Part shown: positions 22,661 to 32,056 of the stretch, in pieces | How the letters are laid out: each line of letters starts with the position of its first letter | Position numbering within the stretch: the stretch's first letter is position 1 | Origin: Mesonia sp. | GTDB taxonomy: Bacteria > Bacteroidota > Bacteroidia > Flavobacteriales > Flavobacteriaceae | Direction: 5' to 3' | Length of the DNA stretch: 64,000 bases | NCBI GenBank assembly: GCA_012964435.1 | Contig: DTTX01000092.1 | Coordinates: forward strand, 854 to 64,853 | The notes under the pieces: generated by a model | Told to the model about the DNA's origin: nothing | The model's input: the letters and a program-made list of their open reading frames with translations, nothing else | Databases searched by the model: none | Made by a program: the position numbers and the translations under genes

Positions 22661-24946
22661 TTATTTTGAATCGTATGAAGGTGGCGGTGTTGCCGTACCC
22701 CATTCTTTATTTGGTGTTTCTGAAAGTTCAAAATCTAAACTTCCGGCTTCTCTTAATTCATCTAAAGAGATCCAGGTATTATCCCAATTTTCTCCGTTTA
22801 CTTTTAGAGAATTGATGTATTTTTTTTCTGAAGATCCTCCGGTAATATGAATGGTTTTACCGCCGTTTAATTCAATTTCTACTTCAGAAAAAACAGGGCT
22901 ATTAATCGAAAAGCCTCCCACACCGGGAATCATTGGGTATAACCCGATATCTGCAAATACGTACCAAGCACCCATCGACCCTAAATCTTCGTTACCCGGC
23001 AGACCACTGGCTTCATTTTGATATTTTTCATTTAAAACCCTGCGAACAATTGCTTGGGTTTTATACGGAGATCCCGTCCAGTTATACACCCAAGGCACCT
23101 GAAAATCTGGTTCGTTACCTGCTGCAAACCAATCTTGATAATAAGTAGCATCTATTTTAACGAATAACGAATCTAATCGTTGTTCTGCCGGTTTTTTACC
23201 GCCCATAGTATCGATAAGTGTTCCTAAATTATAAGGCACCATCCAATGATAATTGGCATAAGTGGCCTCGCGCCAATCGTCGTTTTTGCCTTTCCAAGAA
23301 CCATCTTCGTTTTTAGAGTTTAACCATTTGGTTTTTGGGTTATAAAGGTTTTTCCAATATTGCGCTCTTTTTAAATAATCTGCAGCTACTTTATCGTTTC
23401 CTAAAGCCTGCTTTGCAAACTGACCAATGGCAAAATCTGCTGTTGTAAACTCTAAAGCAATCGATGCTCCCATATGATCGTAGATATAGCCTTTAGCTAA
23501 ATATTGATCTAAAAATGTTCTTGTAGTAACATTCTGCGTTTTTAAACCGGGTTCTTCTGCCCCGTGTCGCATAATTTTTAGAGCTTTCTCTTTATCGAAA
23601 TCTGTGGCTCCAAAGGCGTAAGCATTCGCAATTAATGCTGAACTTGGGTCGCCTTGCATAATTCCCGTAGCATAATTAGCCAAAACCCATCTTGGTAAAC
23701 CACCGCCAGATCTTTCTGCAAACAATAAGTGAGATTTAACCACATCTGAAGTTACCTTAGGTGCTAATAATGCGATTAATTGAGTTTGTGTTCTGTAAGT
23801 ATCCCAATTACTAAATGCAGTATAATAATCGAAGCCTTCTGCTTTATATACTTTGTTATCTGAACCTAAATATTCGCCATTTACATCACTAAAAATACTT
23901 GGGTGCTTTAATGAATTATACAAATGCGTATAAAACTGAACCTGCTGATCTTTACTACCACCTTTTACTTTAATTTTAGAGAGGTAGCTATTCCAGGCTT
24001 GCATTGCCTCGTTTTTGGTAGCATCAAAATTGAAGTTGCTATTTTCTGCTTTTAAATTTTCTCTGGCATTTTCTAAAGACACATAAGAAATCCCGAATTT
24101 ATACTGAACAGGTTTTCCTGAAGAAACATCGAATGTAAAATATGCTCCGGAGTTTTCTCCTGAAGCATTTTTAGAGGCTTCTTTAAAATTTTCTCCCGTC
24201 CACGTTCCTGAAGTGGTAGCTTCAGCATCAAATTCTCCTACAAAATAAACAACATAAGGGGTTGCCGAACCACAAAAAGAACCCCCATCGGCGTGGCCTT
24301 CAAAACTTGAAGCGCCGGTGATCTTTACTTCAGCATTGGTCATTTTATTGGCATTTATACCCGTTCCTATTACAACAGTTCCTTCTTCTTCTCCTTCAGC
24401 AAAACTAAATTTTGCCATTCCGGTACGCTTTGTCGCTGTTAATTCTACCTGAATATCACTGCTTAATTTGGTTTGATAATATCCTGCTTGAGCCTTTAAA
24501 TTTTCGTTAGACGGATTGATACCTTCCATATCGTTAGGAGATTTTTCTAACGCTCCCGACAACGCCATCGTAGGTAAATTTCCCATATTTGGGCAACCTG
24601 CGCCACTAAGCTGATTGACTACAAAACCTTTATCCGGCTGAAAAAATGTCTGGGTAAATTGCACCATTCCAAAGGGATAAGTTGCACCGGGAAAAGTAAA
24701 TCCGGCTTCAAATTGCAATTCAGTTTCACTTACTCCTTTCCCTTTGTTACCGATCTCTGCATTAACCAATTCGGCATAATTTATCGATTCGGTTTTATGC
24801 TCTTCAGCAGTATTTTCAGCTTTATCCTTTTTCTTTCCATCACAAGAAGTAGCCACTGCAAGCAAAGAAATACCTGAAATTGTAAGCATCGCTTTCTGAT
24901 AAAAGCTTTTAGCAAAATTTATATTAGATTTTTGTAAAAAAGTCAT
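22661..24946 (-). CDS. GH92 alpha-mannosidase, lipoprotein (first copy)
   Basis: A 761-residue calcium-dependent exo-alpha-mannosidase family member with a long basic N-terminus and lipobox AVATSC (Cys35). The N-terminal beta sandwich starts near VNAEIGNKGKG and FEAGFTFPGATYPFGMVQ; the (alpha/alpha)6 barrel has FSNWDTYRTQTQLIALLAP, the GNEPDFQVPWVYNWTG motif and GLPGNEDLGSMGAWYVFADIGLYP. It carries GNEP with D-F-Q-V following, unlike the HGNQP and HANEP forms of the other two GH92 proteins here, suggesting different linkage preference. Located between GH92 (24965) and GH130 with gaps under 20 nt. Confidence 0.92.
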   Translation of the reverse strand: MTFLQKSNINFAKSFYQKAMLTISGISLLAVATSCDGKKKDKAENTAEEHKTESINYAELVNAEIGNKGKGVSETELQFEAGFTFPGATYPFGMVQFTQTFFQPDKGFVVNQLSGAGCPNMGNLPTMALSGALEKSPNDMEGINPSNENLKAQAGYYQTKLSSDIQVELTATKRTGMAKFSFAEGEEEGTVVIGTGINANKMTNAEVKITGASSFEGHADGGSFCGSATPYVVYFVGEFDAEATTSGTWTGENFKEASKNASGENSGAYFTFDVSSGKPVQYKFGISYVSLENARENLKAENSNFNFDATKNEAMQAWNSYLSKIKVKGGSKDQQVQFYTHLYNSLKHPSIFSDVNGEYLGSDNKVYKAEGFDYYTAFSNWDTYRTQTQLIALLAPKVTSDVVKSHLLFAERSGGGLPRWVLANYATGIMQGDPSSALIANAYAFGATDFDKEKALKIMRHGAEEPGLKTQNVTTRTFLDQYLAKGYIYDHMGASIALEFTTADFAIGQFAKQALGNDKVAADYLKRAQYWKNLYNPKTKWLNSKNEDGSWKGKNDDWREATYANYHWMVPYNLGTLIDTMGGKKPAEQRLDSLFVKIDATYYQDWFAAGNEPDFQVPWVYNWTGSPYKTQAIVRRVLNEKYQNEASGLPGNEDLGSMGAWYVFADIGLYPMIPGVGGFSINSPVFSEVEIELNGGKTIHITGGSSEKKYINSLKVNGENWDNTWISLDELREAGSLDFELSETPNKEWGTATPPPSYDSK

Positions 24947-24964
24947 TCTTTAGTTTTACTGTAT

Positions 24965-27235
24965 TTAATTATTTCTTGAAACTGAATAAGGTTTACTTTC
25001 TTCTGAAATACCTCGATCTTTATTTGGCGTATTCCCCATTACCAATTCTAAAGTACCACCGTTACTTATATCACTGTAAGTAATGTAATTCTTATCGTAA
25101 GTTTTTCCGTTAAGCTTAGCCGATTGGATGTATACATTTTCAGCATTATTATTTTTAGCGATCACGGTAAAGGTTTTTCCGTTCTCTAAGTCTATCGATG
25201 CTTTCTCGAACATCGGGCTTCCCAACACATATTGGTCTGTTCCAGGGCAAACGCTGTAAAAACCTAATGAGCTTAAAATATACCAGGAAGACATCCCTCC
25301 CTGATCTTCATCACCGGGATATCCTTTTTCTGTTGCATTATAAAGTTTAGACATAATTTCACGGGTTTTAGCCTGAGATTTCCAAGGTTGCCCTACGAAA
25401 TTATATAGATAAGCAACGTGTTGTACCGGTTGGTTGCCGTGTGCATATTGCCCCATATTTGCAATTTCCATCTCACGCATTTCGTGAATTACGTGACCGT
25501 AACTACCTACATCGTAAGTAGTTTCCATATTAAAAAAAGTATCTAATTTATCTGTAAATTTAGTTTTACCGCCCATTAATTCGATTAATCCTTCAACATC
25601 GTGAAAAACAGACCAGCTATATTGCCAAGAGTTAGCTTCGGTAAAAGGATCTCCCCAGGCTAAAGGTTTAAAATCTTCTTCCCACTCTCCGCTTCTTTTT
25701 TTACCTCTCATAAAACCTTCCGAAACGTCATATATATTTTTATAATTATACATTTGGCGCCCAAAAACATTCATATAATGTTCGTCTCCTAAAGATTTTG
25801 CCATATAATACCCACACCAGTCATCGTAGGCATATTCTAATGTTTTTGCCGCACTTTCCCCAACTTCTTTGGTTGGGATATACCCTAATTGAAACCAGGC
25901 ATCGTGTGCTTCTCTTCCGTTAGAACCTCCCCAAGGACCTTTATTGGTGATTTCGTGATAATAAGCGTCTAATGCCTGATGAGGATCGAAACCTTCGATA
26001 CCTTTTGCGTGGGCATCTGCCAGTAAAGAAATAGCGTGATTACCAATCATAATTCCCGACATCCCTGGACAAGACCAGGTAGGCAAAAAACCACTTTGTT
26101 CTTGTGCATCTAATAATGACTGCATATATCTGCCTTGCATTTTAGGATGAAGAATATTGCTTAGCGGAAATTGTGCTCTAAACGTATCCCAAAAACCATT
26201 ATCGGTATACATATAACCTTCGTGAATTTCCCCATCATAAGGGCTAAAGTAGTAAGGCTTACCTTCTTCATTTATTTCGAAAAAGCGATGTGAAAAAAGA
26301 TTGGCTCTAAATAAACAAGAATAAAAGGTAGCTTTATCTTTTTCAGATTCGGTTTCTACCACAACTCGATTAAAAAGATCGTTCCAGGCTTTTTTAGCTG
26401 CTTCTTTAGTATGTTCGAATTTACGGTGCTTCTTTAATTCCTGTTCCATCGTTAAAACCGCCTGATCCTGACTTATATAAGATGAAGCTATTTTAACCTC
26501 TACTGTTGCACCTTCTTTGAATTCTAAATAAACTCCTTTTCCGTCACCTTCAGCTTCGGTTTGATCATTCTGAATAGTATTTTCTTTATTCTCCCACGTT
26601 CCGTAGCTCTTAAAAGGTTTGCTGAATGTGATTTCGAAATAAGCTTTAAAATTTCCCGGAATTAATAGTCCGTTGTGAACCCATCCTGTAATTTTTCGCT
26701 CTTTAGGATGAATTTTCACACTGCTTTGTTTGGTGTAACCATCGAAAACCAAATAGGCTTTATCTCCTTTTGGAAAGCTAAACTTCATATGGCCGCCGCG
26801 TGTTACCGGAGAAATTTCAGCATTTATACCATTATCTAATTTTACCTGATAATAATATGGCTTAGCTGTTTCGTTTTTATGTTGAAATGAGGTCGCTCTC
26901 TCCTCTTCATTTACCACAAGGTCGCCTAAAACAGGCATCAAAGAGAATGTTGCATAATCGTTTACCCAAGGACTGCATTGATGTACCTGCTGAAAACCGC
27001 GAATAGTTTCTGCCTGATATTGGTACTTCCAGCCATCGCCGTTTTTTCCTGTTTGGGGAGAAAACGAATGTACCGGAAATGGCATAGCTACCGTTGGGTA
27101 CGTATTACCGTAACTTAAACCCGGCGTAGAAAACGTTCCCTGCAGCGTGTTTACATAATCTATCAGATTTTTGTTTTGGGCATTTGCACCTATGATAAAT
27201 AATAAACAAATAAAAGTAATCGTCTTTTTAAGCAT
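24965..27235 (-). CDS. GH92 alpha-mannosidase, periplasmic (second copy)
   Basis: 756 residues with a type I signal peptide ending GANAQ. GH92 landmarks: NTLQGTFSTPGLSYGNTYPTVAMPFPVHSFSPQTG, GFQQVHQCSPWVNDYATFSLMPVLGD, NGFWDTFRAQFPLSNILHP, HGNQPVQHVAYLYNFVGQPWKSQ and GYPGDEDQGGMSSWYILSSLGFY. The GNQP variant (Gln in place of Glu) is seen in part of the family. Releases terminal alpha-mannose by inversion with calcium. Directly downstream of the second SusC gene (9 nt) and upstream of another GH92 (18 nt), so co-transcribed. Confidence 0.92.
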   Translation of the reverse strand: MLKKTITFICLLFIIGANAQNKNLIDYVNTLQGTFSTPGLSYGNTYPTVAMPFPVHSFSPQTGKNGDGWKYQYQAETIRGFQQVHQCSPWVNDYATFSLMPVLGDLVVNEEERATSFQHKNETAKPYYYQVKLDNGINAEISPVTRGGHMKFSFPKGDKAYLVFDGYTKQSSVKIHPKERKITGWVHNGLLIPGNFKAYFEITFSKPFKSYGTWENKENTIQNDQTEAEGDGKGVYLEFKEGATVEVKIASSYISQDQAVLTMEQELKKHRKFEHTKEAAKKAWNDLFNRVVVETESEKDKATFYSCLFRANLFSHRFFEINEEGKPYYFSPYDGEIHEGYMYTDNGFWDTFRAQFPLSNILHPKMQGRYMQSLLDAQEQSGFLPTWSCPGMSGIMIGNHAISLLADAHAKGIEGFDPHQALDAYYHEITNKGPWGGSNGREAHDAWFQLGYIPTKEVGESAAKTLEYAYDDWCGYYMAKSLGDEHYMNVFGRQMYNYKNIYDVSEGFMRGKKRSGEWEEDFKPLAWGDPFTEANSWQYSWSVFHDVEGLIELMGGKTKFTDKLDTFFNMETTYDVGSYGHVIHEMREMEIANMGQYAHGNQPVQHVAYLYNFVGQPWKSQAKTREIMSKLYNATEKGYPGDEDQGGMSSWYILSSLGFYSVCPGTDQYVLGSPMFEKASIDLENGKTFTVIAKNNNAENVYIQSAKLNGKTYDKNYITYSDISNGGTLELVMGNTPNKDRGISEESKPYSVSRNN

Positions 27236-27244
27236 GTTTTTAAT

Positions 27245-30200
27245 TTAAAATCCTATTTGTAATCCTAAGTTCACCACTCTCTGATTTAAGTAAGAATCTC
27301 CTGCTGTATTTGTATTAATTTCAGGATCTTGCTGATATTTATCGTAACTCGTCCAGGTTACTAAATTGAAAGCATTTATATAAACTCTACCATTGTTAAT
27401 ATCAAAAGGCAACCATTTTTCTGGTAATTGGTAAGCTATATCTACTGTTTTAAGACGAATGTACCAAGCATCTACTAACCAGAAATCTGACATATATGTT
27501 GAAGGACTATTTACCGAGTTAGGATTTGTGGTTAATCTAGGGAATTCTGCTGTCGCAGCTGTCTCCGGCGTCCATCTACTTAAGTGTATAGGTTGAAACT
27601 GACTTTGGAATGGTTCTATACCTTTACCAACTACACTAAAGCTATAATCGTAAGCTCCTTGAAATAATACTTTTGCACTAAAACCTTTGTAGCTTAAGCC
27701 TAATGAAAGTCCGTAAGTGGTAGTTGGCAGATTAGGTTTACCAATAGGACCTCTATCAAAATTATTTATAACCCCGTCACCATTAAGATCTTTATATTTT
27801 AAATCTCCGGCTTGAACAGGAATATCTGTTAATGGTACCGCAACATCATTATCGGGATTACCATCATTATTATTTGCTATATCTTGTTCACTATAAAAAC
27901 CGGTATAAGTGTAACCAAAAGGTTGACCAATTGGTCTTCCCGTACTTTGTAAGTAAGGAAATGCCTTTTGAGCTTCTGCTTGATATAAAATTTTATTCTT
28001 TGCATAAGAAAATACAAGGTTAGAATTAAATTGAAGTCCATCTACAATTTCAGTTTGGTAAGAAATCTGACCATCAAATCCTTTATTTTCTGTTTCTGCC
28101 ACGTTATTTGGAGAAACACCAATACCTAAAATATCTGGAATATCTTGTCTGGTTACTAATTGATCGTATCTAAAGTCGTAGAAATAATCTAAGGTTACAG
28201 AAAGCTTATTATCAAAAATATTAAGATCTACACCGACATCAAACTTTCTCGCTTTTTCCCAAGTTACATTGTCATTACCTAAAGCCCCTTCATAAACTGT
28301 AGGATAACCGGTATAACCAAAATAATAACCTCCACCTTGCTGATAAACTTGTTGATATAAGTATTGATTACCGAAAGTGGCGTCTGAACCTACTAACCCA
28401 TAAGAAGTTCTAAATTTTAACAACTGCACATCTGAAAAAGTATTTTTAAACCAATCTTCTTCTGAAATGCTATAGGCTAAACCTGCTGCCGGGAAAAAAC
28501 CGAAACGATTATCTGAACCAAATCGATCGGTACCATTGTAAGCGGCATTTAAATCTAAGATCCACTTGTCTTTGTAGTTATAATTGATCTTACCGGTATA
28601 GCCTTTAAATTTTGAAGGTACATTCGACAAGAAAGAACTACTTTGTCTATTGTACAGAAACATTGTGCTAATAGAATGATCTTCATTTAAGTCTTTATCG
28701 TAATTAATAAATCCTTGAATATTTAAGTTTTGACTTGAAACATTTTGCCCACCTTCTACATTATATTGCCCATAAGCATAATTTCCTCTAGGATCGATGG
28801 TATAAGTATCGTTATCTGGATTATAATGATAAGTTGGGAAGGTTTCTCTAACAACACTTCTTTGAGTTTCATCTATACTAGAATACGCAATTCTTAAAGT
28901 TGTTGAAAGTCCATCTACCCAAGAACTAAAATCTTGTTTTGCTCCTAGTAATATGTTAGAATCTGTTCGTTTAATTCTATCATAACCACCATTTGCTAAT
29001 CTGGCATTAATAGTTGCCAAGTTATCTTGTGTATCGTAAGCGTAAGAATAAGAGCCATCAGGGTTTAAGAATGGTGCTGAATAAGGATGAATTTTTGTCC
29101 AATCGTAAATTTCTGAAACAACATTTTTATTATGAGGTTGGTTAATATTACCAAATCTTGATGTCATATCTAATCGTAAAGATGTAGACTCGGTAACATC
29201 ATAATCTAAATTGGCTCTATAATTAAATCTTCTGTAAAAGTAATTATTATTAATATCTGAATTTTGACTACTAAAGTCTCTAACCAATCCATTTTGAGAA
29301 AATGCACCTCCGGAAACAAAATATTTTAATTTTTCTGTACCTCCAGAAATATCTACGTTAGCATTATTCTGGTAGGCTATATCTTTAAATATTCTGTCAT
29401 ACCAATCTACATCGGGATGCCCGTAAGGATCGTCACCTAATCTAAAATGCTCTAAATCTTCATCGGTAAAAAGCAGTTGTAATCCATCATTGGCACGTGC
29501 TTCATTTACCAATAATGCGGTTTGGTAAGACTGTAAAAACTCCGGCTCTCGAATAGGCATTTGTATACCAGATTCTACTCTTGCATTAACCTTTGGTCTT
29601 CCTAATCTTCCTCGTTTAGTTTTAATTACTAATACTCCATTTGCTCCTTTTATACCATAGATCGCTGTGGTAGATGCATCTTTAAGAATCGAGATACTTT
29701 CAATTTCATTTACATTTATTTGCTGTAATTGATCGTAAGAATATTCAATATCATCGACAATAATTAACGGTCTATTACCTGCTCCATTTAACGAACTAAC
29801 ACCACGTATAAAAAAATCTGCACCATCTCTACCAGGTTGCCCAGATCTTTGCTGACTAAAGAAACCAGGTAACCTTCCTGTTAATGCATTTTGAACAGAC
29901 GCAGTTGGTACGTATTTAATTTCTTCTGCTTTGATTGAACTTACAGAACCTGTATTGGTAATCCTTTTTGTTTCTCCATACCCCACCACAATCACTTCAT
30001 CTAAAGAGCCTTGATCTAAAGACATCGTTACGTTTAAAAACTTTCTGTCTCCTACAACGATATTCTGAGTTACATAACCAACATAAGAGAACATTAAGGT
30101 GTCTTGTGGGCTTACATCGATATTGAACTCTCCAAACTCATTTGTTAGCGTACCTCTTGGTTGCCCTTTTACTAGAATGTTAACTCCAAAAAGTGCTTCG

Positions 30201-30292
30201 CCATCTGTAGAATTAACTTTACCGGTAACTTCTGAACGTTGCGCAAAAGAAAGAACGGGAATTAACAGTATTAATAATAAAATATTCTTCAT
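27245..30292 (-). CDS. SusC-like TonB-dependent outer-membrane transporter (second copy)
   Basis: 1015 residues: signal peptide ending LSFAQ, CarboxypepD_reg-like domain (about 20-95; GKVNSTDGEALFGVNI, GTLTNEFGEFNI), TonB-box region DEVIVVGYGETKR, plug domain with SVQNALTGRLPGFFSQQRSGQPGRDGADFFIRG and VDDIEYSYDQLQQIN, and a 22-strand barrel ending in an aromatic residue (LGLQIGF). The SusC hallmark LSVTLDYFYDFRYDQL and GDLKYKDLNGDGVINNFD are present. It imports glycan oligosaccharides with TonB energy. It follows a SusD gene rather than preceding one, so its partner may be that SusD or the SusD at 37762. Confidence 0.94.
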   Translation of the reverse strand: MKNILLLILLIPVLSFAQRSEVTGKVNSTDGEALFGVNILVKGQPRGTLTNEFGEFNIDVSPQDTLMFSYVGYVTQNIVVGDRKFLNVTMSLDQGSLDEVIVVGYGETKRITNTGSVSSIKAEEIKYVPTASVQNALTGRLPGFFSQQRSGQPGRDGADFFIRGVSSLNGAGNRPLIIVDDIEYSYDQLQQINVNEIESISILKDASTTAIYGIKGANGVLVIKTKRGRLGRPKVNARVESGIQMPIREPEFLQSYQTALLVNEARANDGLQLLFTDEDLEHFRLGDDPYGHPDVDWYDRIFKDIAYQNNANVDISGGTEKLKYFVSGGAFSQNGLVRDFSSQNSDINNNYFYRRFNYRANLDYDVTESTSLRLDMTSRFGNINQPHNKNVVSEIYDWTKIHPYSAPFLNPDGSYSYAYDTQDNLATINARLANGGYDRIKRTDSNILLGAKQDFSSWVDGLSTTLRIAYSSIDETQRSVVRETFPTYHYNPDNDTYTIDPRGNYAYGQYNVEGGQNVSSQNLNIQGFINYDKDLNEDHSISTMFLYNRQSSSFLSNVPSKFKGYTGKINYNYKDKWILDLNAAYNGTDRFGSDNRFGFFPAAGLAYSISEEDWFKNTFSDVQLLKFRTSYGLVGSDATFGNQYLYQQVYQQGGGYYFGYTGYPTVYEGALGNDNVTWEKARKFDVGVDLNIFDNKLSVTLDYFYDFRYDQLVTRQDIPDILGIGVSPNNVAETENKGFDGQISYQTEIVDGLQFNSNLVFSYAKNKILYQAEAQKAFPYLQSTGRPIGQPFGYTYTGFYSEQDIANNNDGNPDNDVAVPLTDIPVQAGDLKYKDLNGDGVINNFDRGPIGKPNLPTTTYGLSLGLSYKGFSAKVLFQGAYDYSFSVVGKGIEPFQSQFQPIHLSRWTPETAATAEFPRLTTNPNSVNSPSTYMSDFWLVDAWYIRLKTVDIAYQLPEKWLPFDINNGRVYINAFNLVTWTSYDKYQQDPEINTNTAGDSYLNQRVVNLGLQIGF

Positions 30293-30326
30293 AACTATTA
30301 TCTAAAATTCTTTTTAACCTAATTAT

Positions 30327-32045
30327 TTACCAACCCGGATTTTGTACCATATTTGAGTTTTTCACCACTTCTGAATACGGTATAGGATATAAATATCTTT
30401 TTTCATCGAAAGATGTTGCCGGTCTCACATTTACAGTATTATAATTTTTAATCCCGCCTGCTTGAATGATCTGTAATCCTTCTACGGGTTGTGTGTAAAT
30501 ATTCTCTGCTTCTTTCCATCTTCTAATGTCCCAAAAACGTTGCTCCTCGAAGGCCATTTCTATACGACGCTCATTATGGATTACCTCACGCATTTCTTCT
30601 TTAGACATTCCTGCATTTAACCCATACATATTATCTGCTCCCGCATCTATACCTGCTCTTTCTCTCAACTGAAATAATACTTGATAAACTTCGTTGGTCG
30701 GACCTGAAAATTCATTTTCCGCTTCAGCAAAATTCAGCAGGATCTCTGCGTATCTAAACAATATCCAATCGTGACGAACATCTTGATAATCGTTTTGATT
30801 TTCAAACTTGCCCATAAACTTTCGCATATAGTAACTCGTTTTAGTTTTTTGGATAGCCGAGTTCGGGTTGTCTTTACCACCAACATAAGTTTCTACTTCT
30901 TCATTTAACCAAGAAGATCCATCGTGTAAAACAGTATAAGATAATCTTGGGTCTCTGTTGGCATATTGATTATTAAAGTCGTAGGTATAAGCCGAGTTAG
31001 GATCATCGATCGTTCTACCATCTAACATCGGAAATGCTTCAACTAAATTTTGAGAAGGGCTTGTTCTCCCATCTGCATCATTAGGTGTTGAATAACCTAT
31101 AGGACCGTTTTTATCTTCAACACTTTGGTTTCTTCCTCCTTGTCTAAAAAATATAAGTTCAGAATTGCCTTCGGTGATAAATACATCTAGAAAATCTGGT
31201 TCTAAGCTGTAAAATGGCATAGTATTTATAAAATCTCTAGCAGCATCTGATGCTCTTCTCCAACGCTCTGCATTTCCGCTGGCATAACCTGTTAATTCGT
31301 TGCCTGGATCGATATTTGCTTCGTTAAATAAAGGGCTTGCCGCATAAAGTAAAACTCTAGATTTTAAAGCTAGCGCAGCACCTTTATTAACTACGTGTGC
31401 ATCTGCACCGGGATTAGGTATTGGGCGTATTCTTAAACTATCTTCTATAGCATCTAACTCATTAACGATATACTCTACACAATCTGAAAAGGTATTTCGA
31501 GGAAATTGAACATCATCATCTAGGTCTAATGCCTCTTCTGGAACGATTGGTACTCCCCCATAACGCTTTAATAGATTAAAATAATGAAAAGCTCTTATAA
31601 ATCTAGCTTCTGCTTTCCAAGCACGAGTCATGGGTTCTCCTCCATTAAATGTTTGTTTTAATGGTACTCTATCAATGTTATTCTGAAAAATGTTTACCCT
31701 TCTAAATGCATCATAATATCTTCCCCAAAGCATATCTGGTTCGATTCTATCCATCGAAGTATAATTACCTTGTGCCAAGTCGAAAACACTTGTTTGTGCT
31801 AAGGCTGAAGAAACAGCATCATCTGTTGCAACATCTAAATAATCATCACCAACTCTGTTATGACCATTTTGCATTGTTGAATAAATTCCGTTTAAAAATT
31901 CTTCTGCTTTCTCTCCTACTGAATCTGTTTCAGAGAAAACAAATTCTTGCGTAAATTGTTCTACAGGAACTTCTTCATAATCACTATTACAAGAAATAAC
32001 GCTTATCGCAATGATTGATAATGTTAAGTATATCGATTTTTTCAT
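30327..32045 (-). CDS. SusD/RagB-like glycan-binding lipoprotein (second copy)
   Basis: 572 residues with lipobox SVISC (Cys19). SusD landmarks are the AEARFIRAFHYFNLLKRYGGVPIV segment, LKSRVLLYAASPLFNEAN, EILLNFAEAENEF, EVIHNERRIEMAFEEQRFWDIRRWK and the C-terminal YLYPIPYSEVVKNSNMVQNPGW. It caps the SusC barrel and binds the oligosaccharide at the cell surface. It lies 12 nt downstream of the SusC gene at 32057, the normal SusC-SusD order, and 35 nt upstream of another SusC gene. Confidence 0.94.
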   Translation of the reverse strand: MKKSIYLTLSIIAISVISCNSDYEEVPVEQFTQEFVFSETDSVGEKAEEFLNGIYSTMQNGHNRVGDDYLDVATDDAVSSALAQTSVFDLAQGNYTSMDRIEPDMLWGRYYDAFRRVNIFQNNIDRVPLKQTFNGGEPMTRAWKAEARFIRAFHYFNLLKRYGGVPIVPEEALDLDDDVQFPRNTFSDCVEYIVNELDAIEDSLRIRPIPNPGADAHVVNKGAALALKSRVLLYAASPLFNEANIDPGNELTGYASGNAERWRRASDAARDFINTMPFYSLEPDFLDVFITEGNSELIFFRQGGRNQSVEDKNGPIGYSTPNDADGRTSPSQNLVEAFPMLDGRTIDDPNSAYTYDFNNQYANRDPRLSYTVLHDGSSWLNEEVETYVGGKDNPNSAIQKTKTSYYMRKFMGKFENQNDYQDVRHDWILFRYAEILLNFAEAENEFSGPTNEVYQVLFQLRERAGIDAGADNMYGLNAGMSKEEMREVIHNERRIEMAFEEQRFWDIRRWKEAENIYTQPVEGLQIIQAGGIKNYNTVNVRPATSFDEKRYLYPIPYSEVVKNSNMVQNPGW

Positions 32046-32056
32046 AATTCTAACTT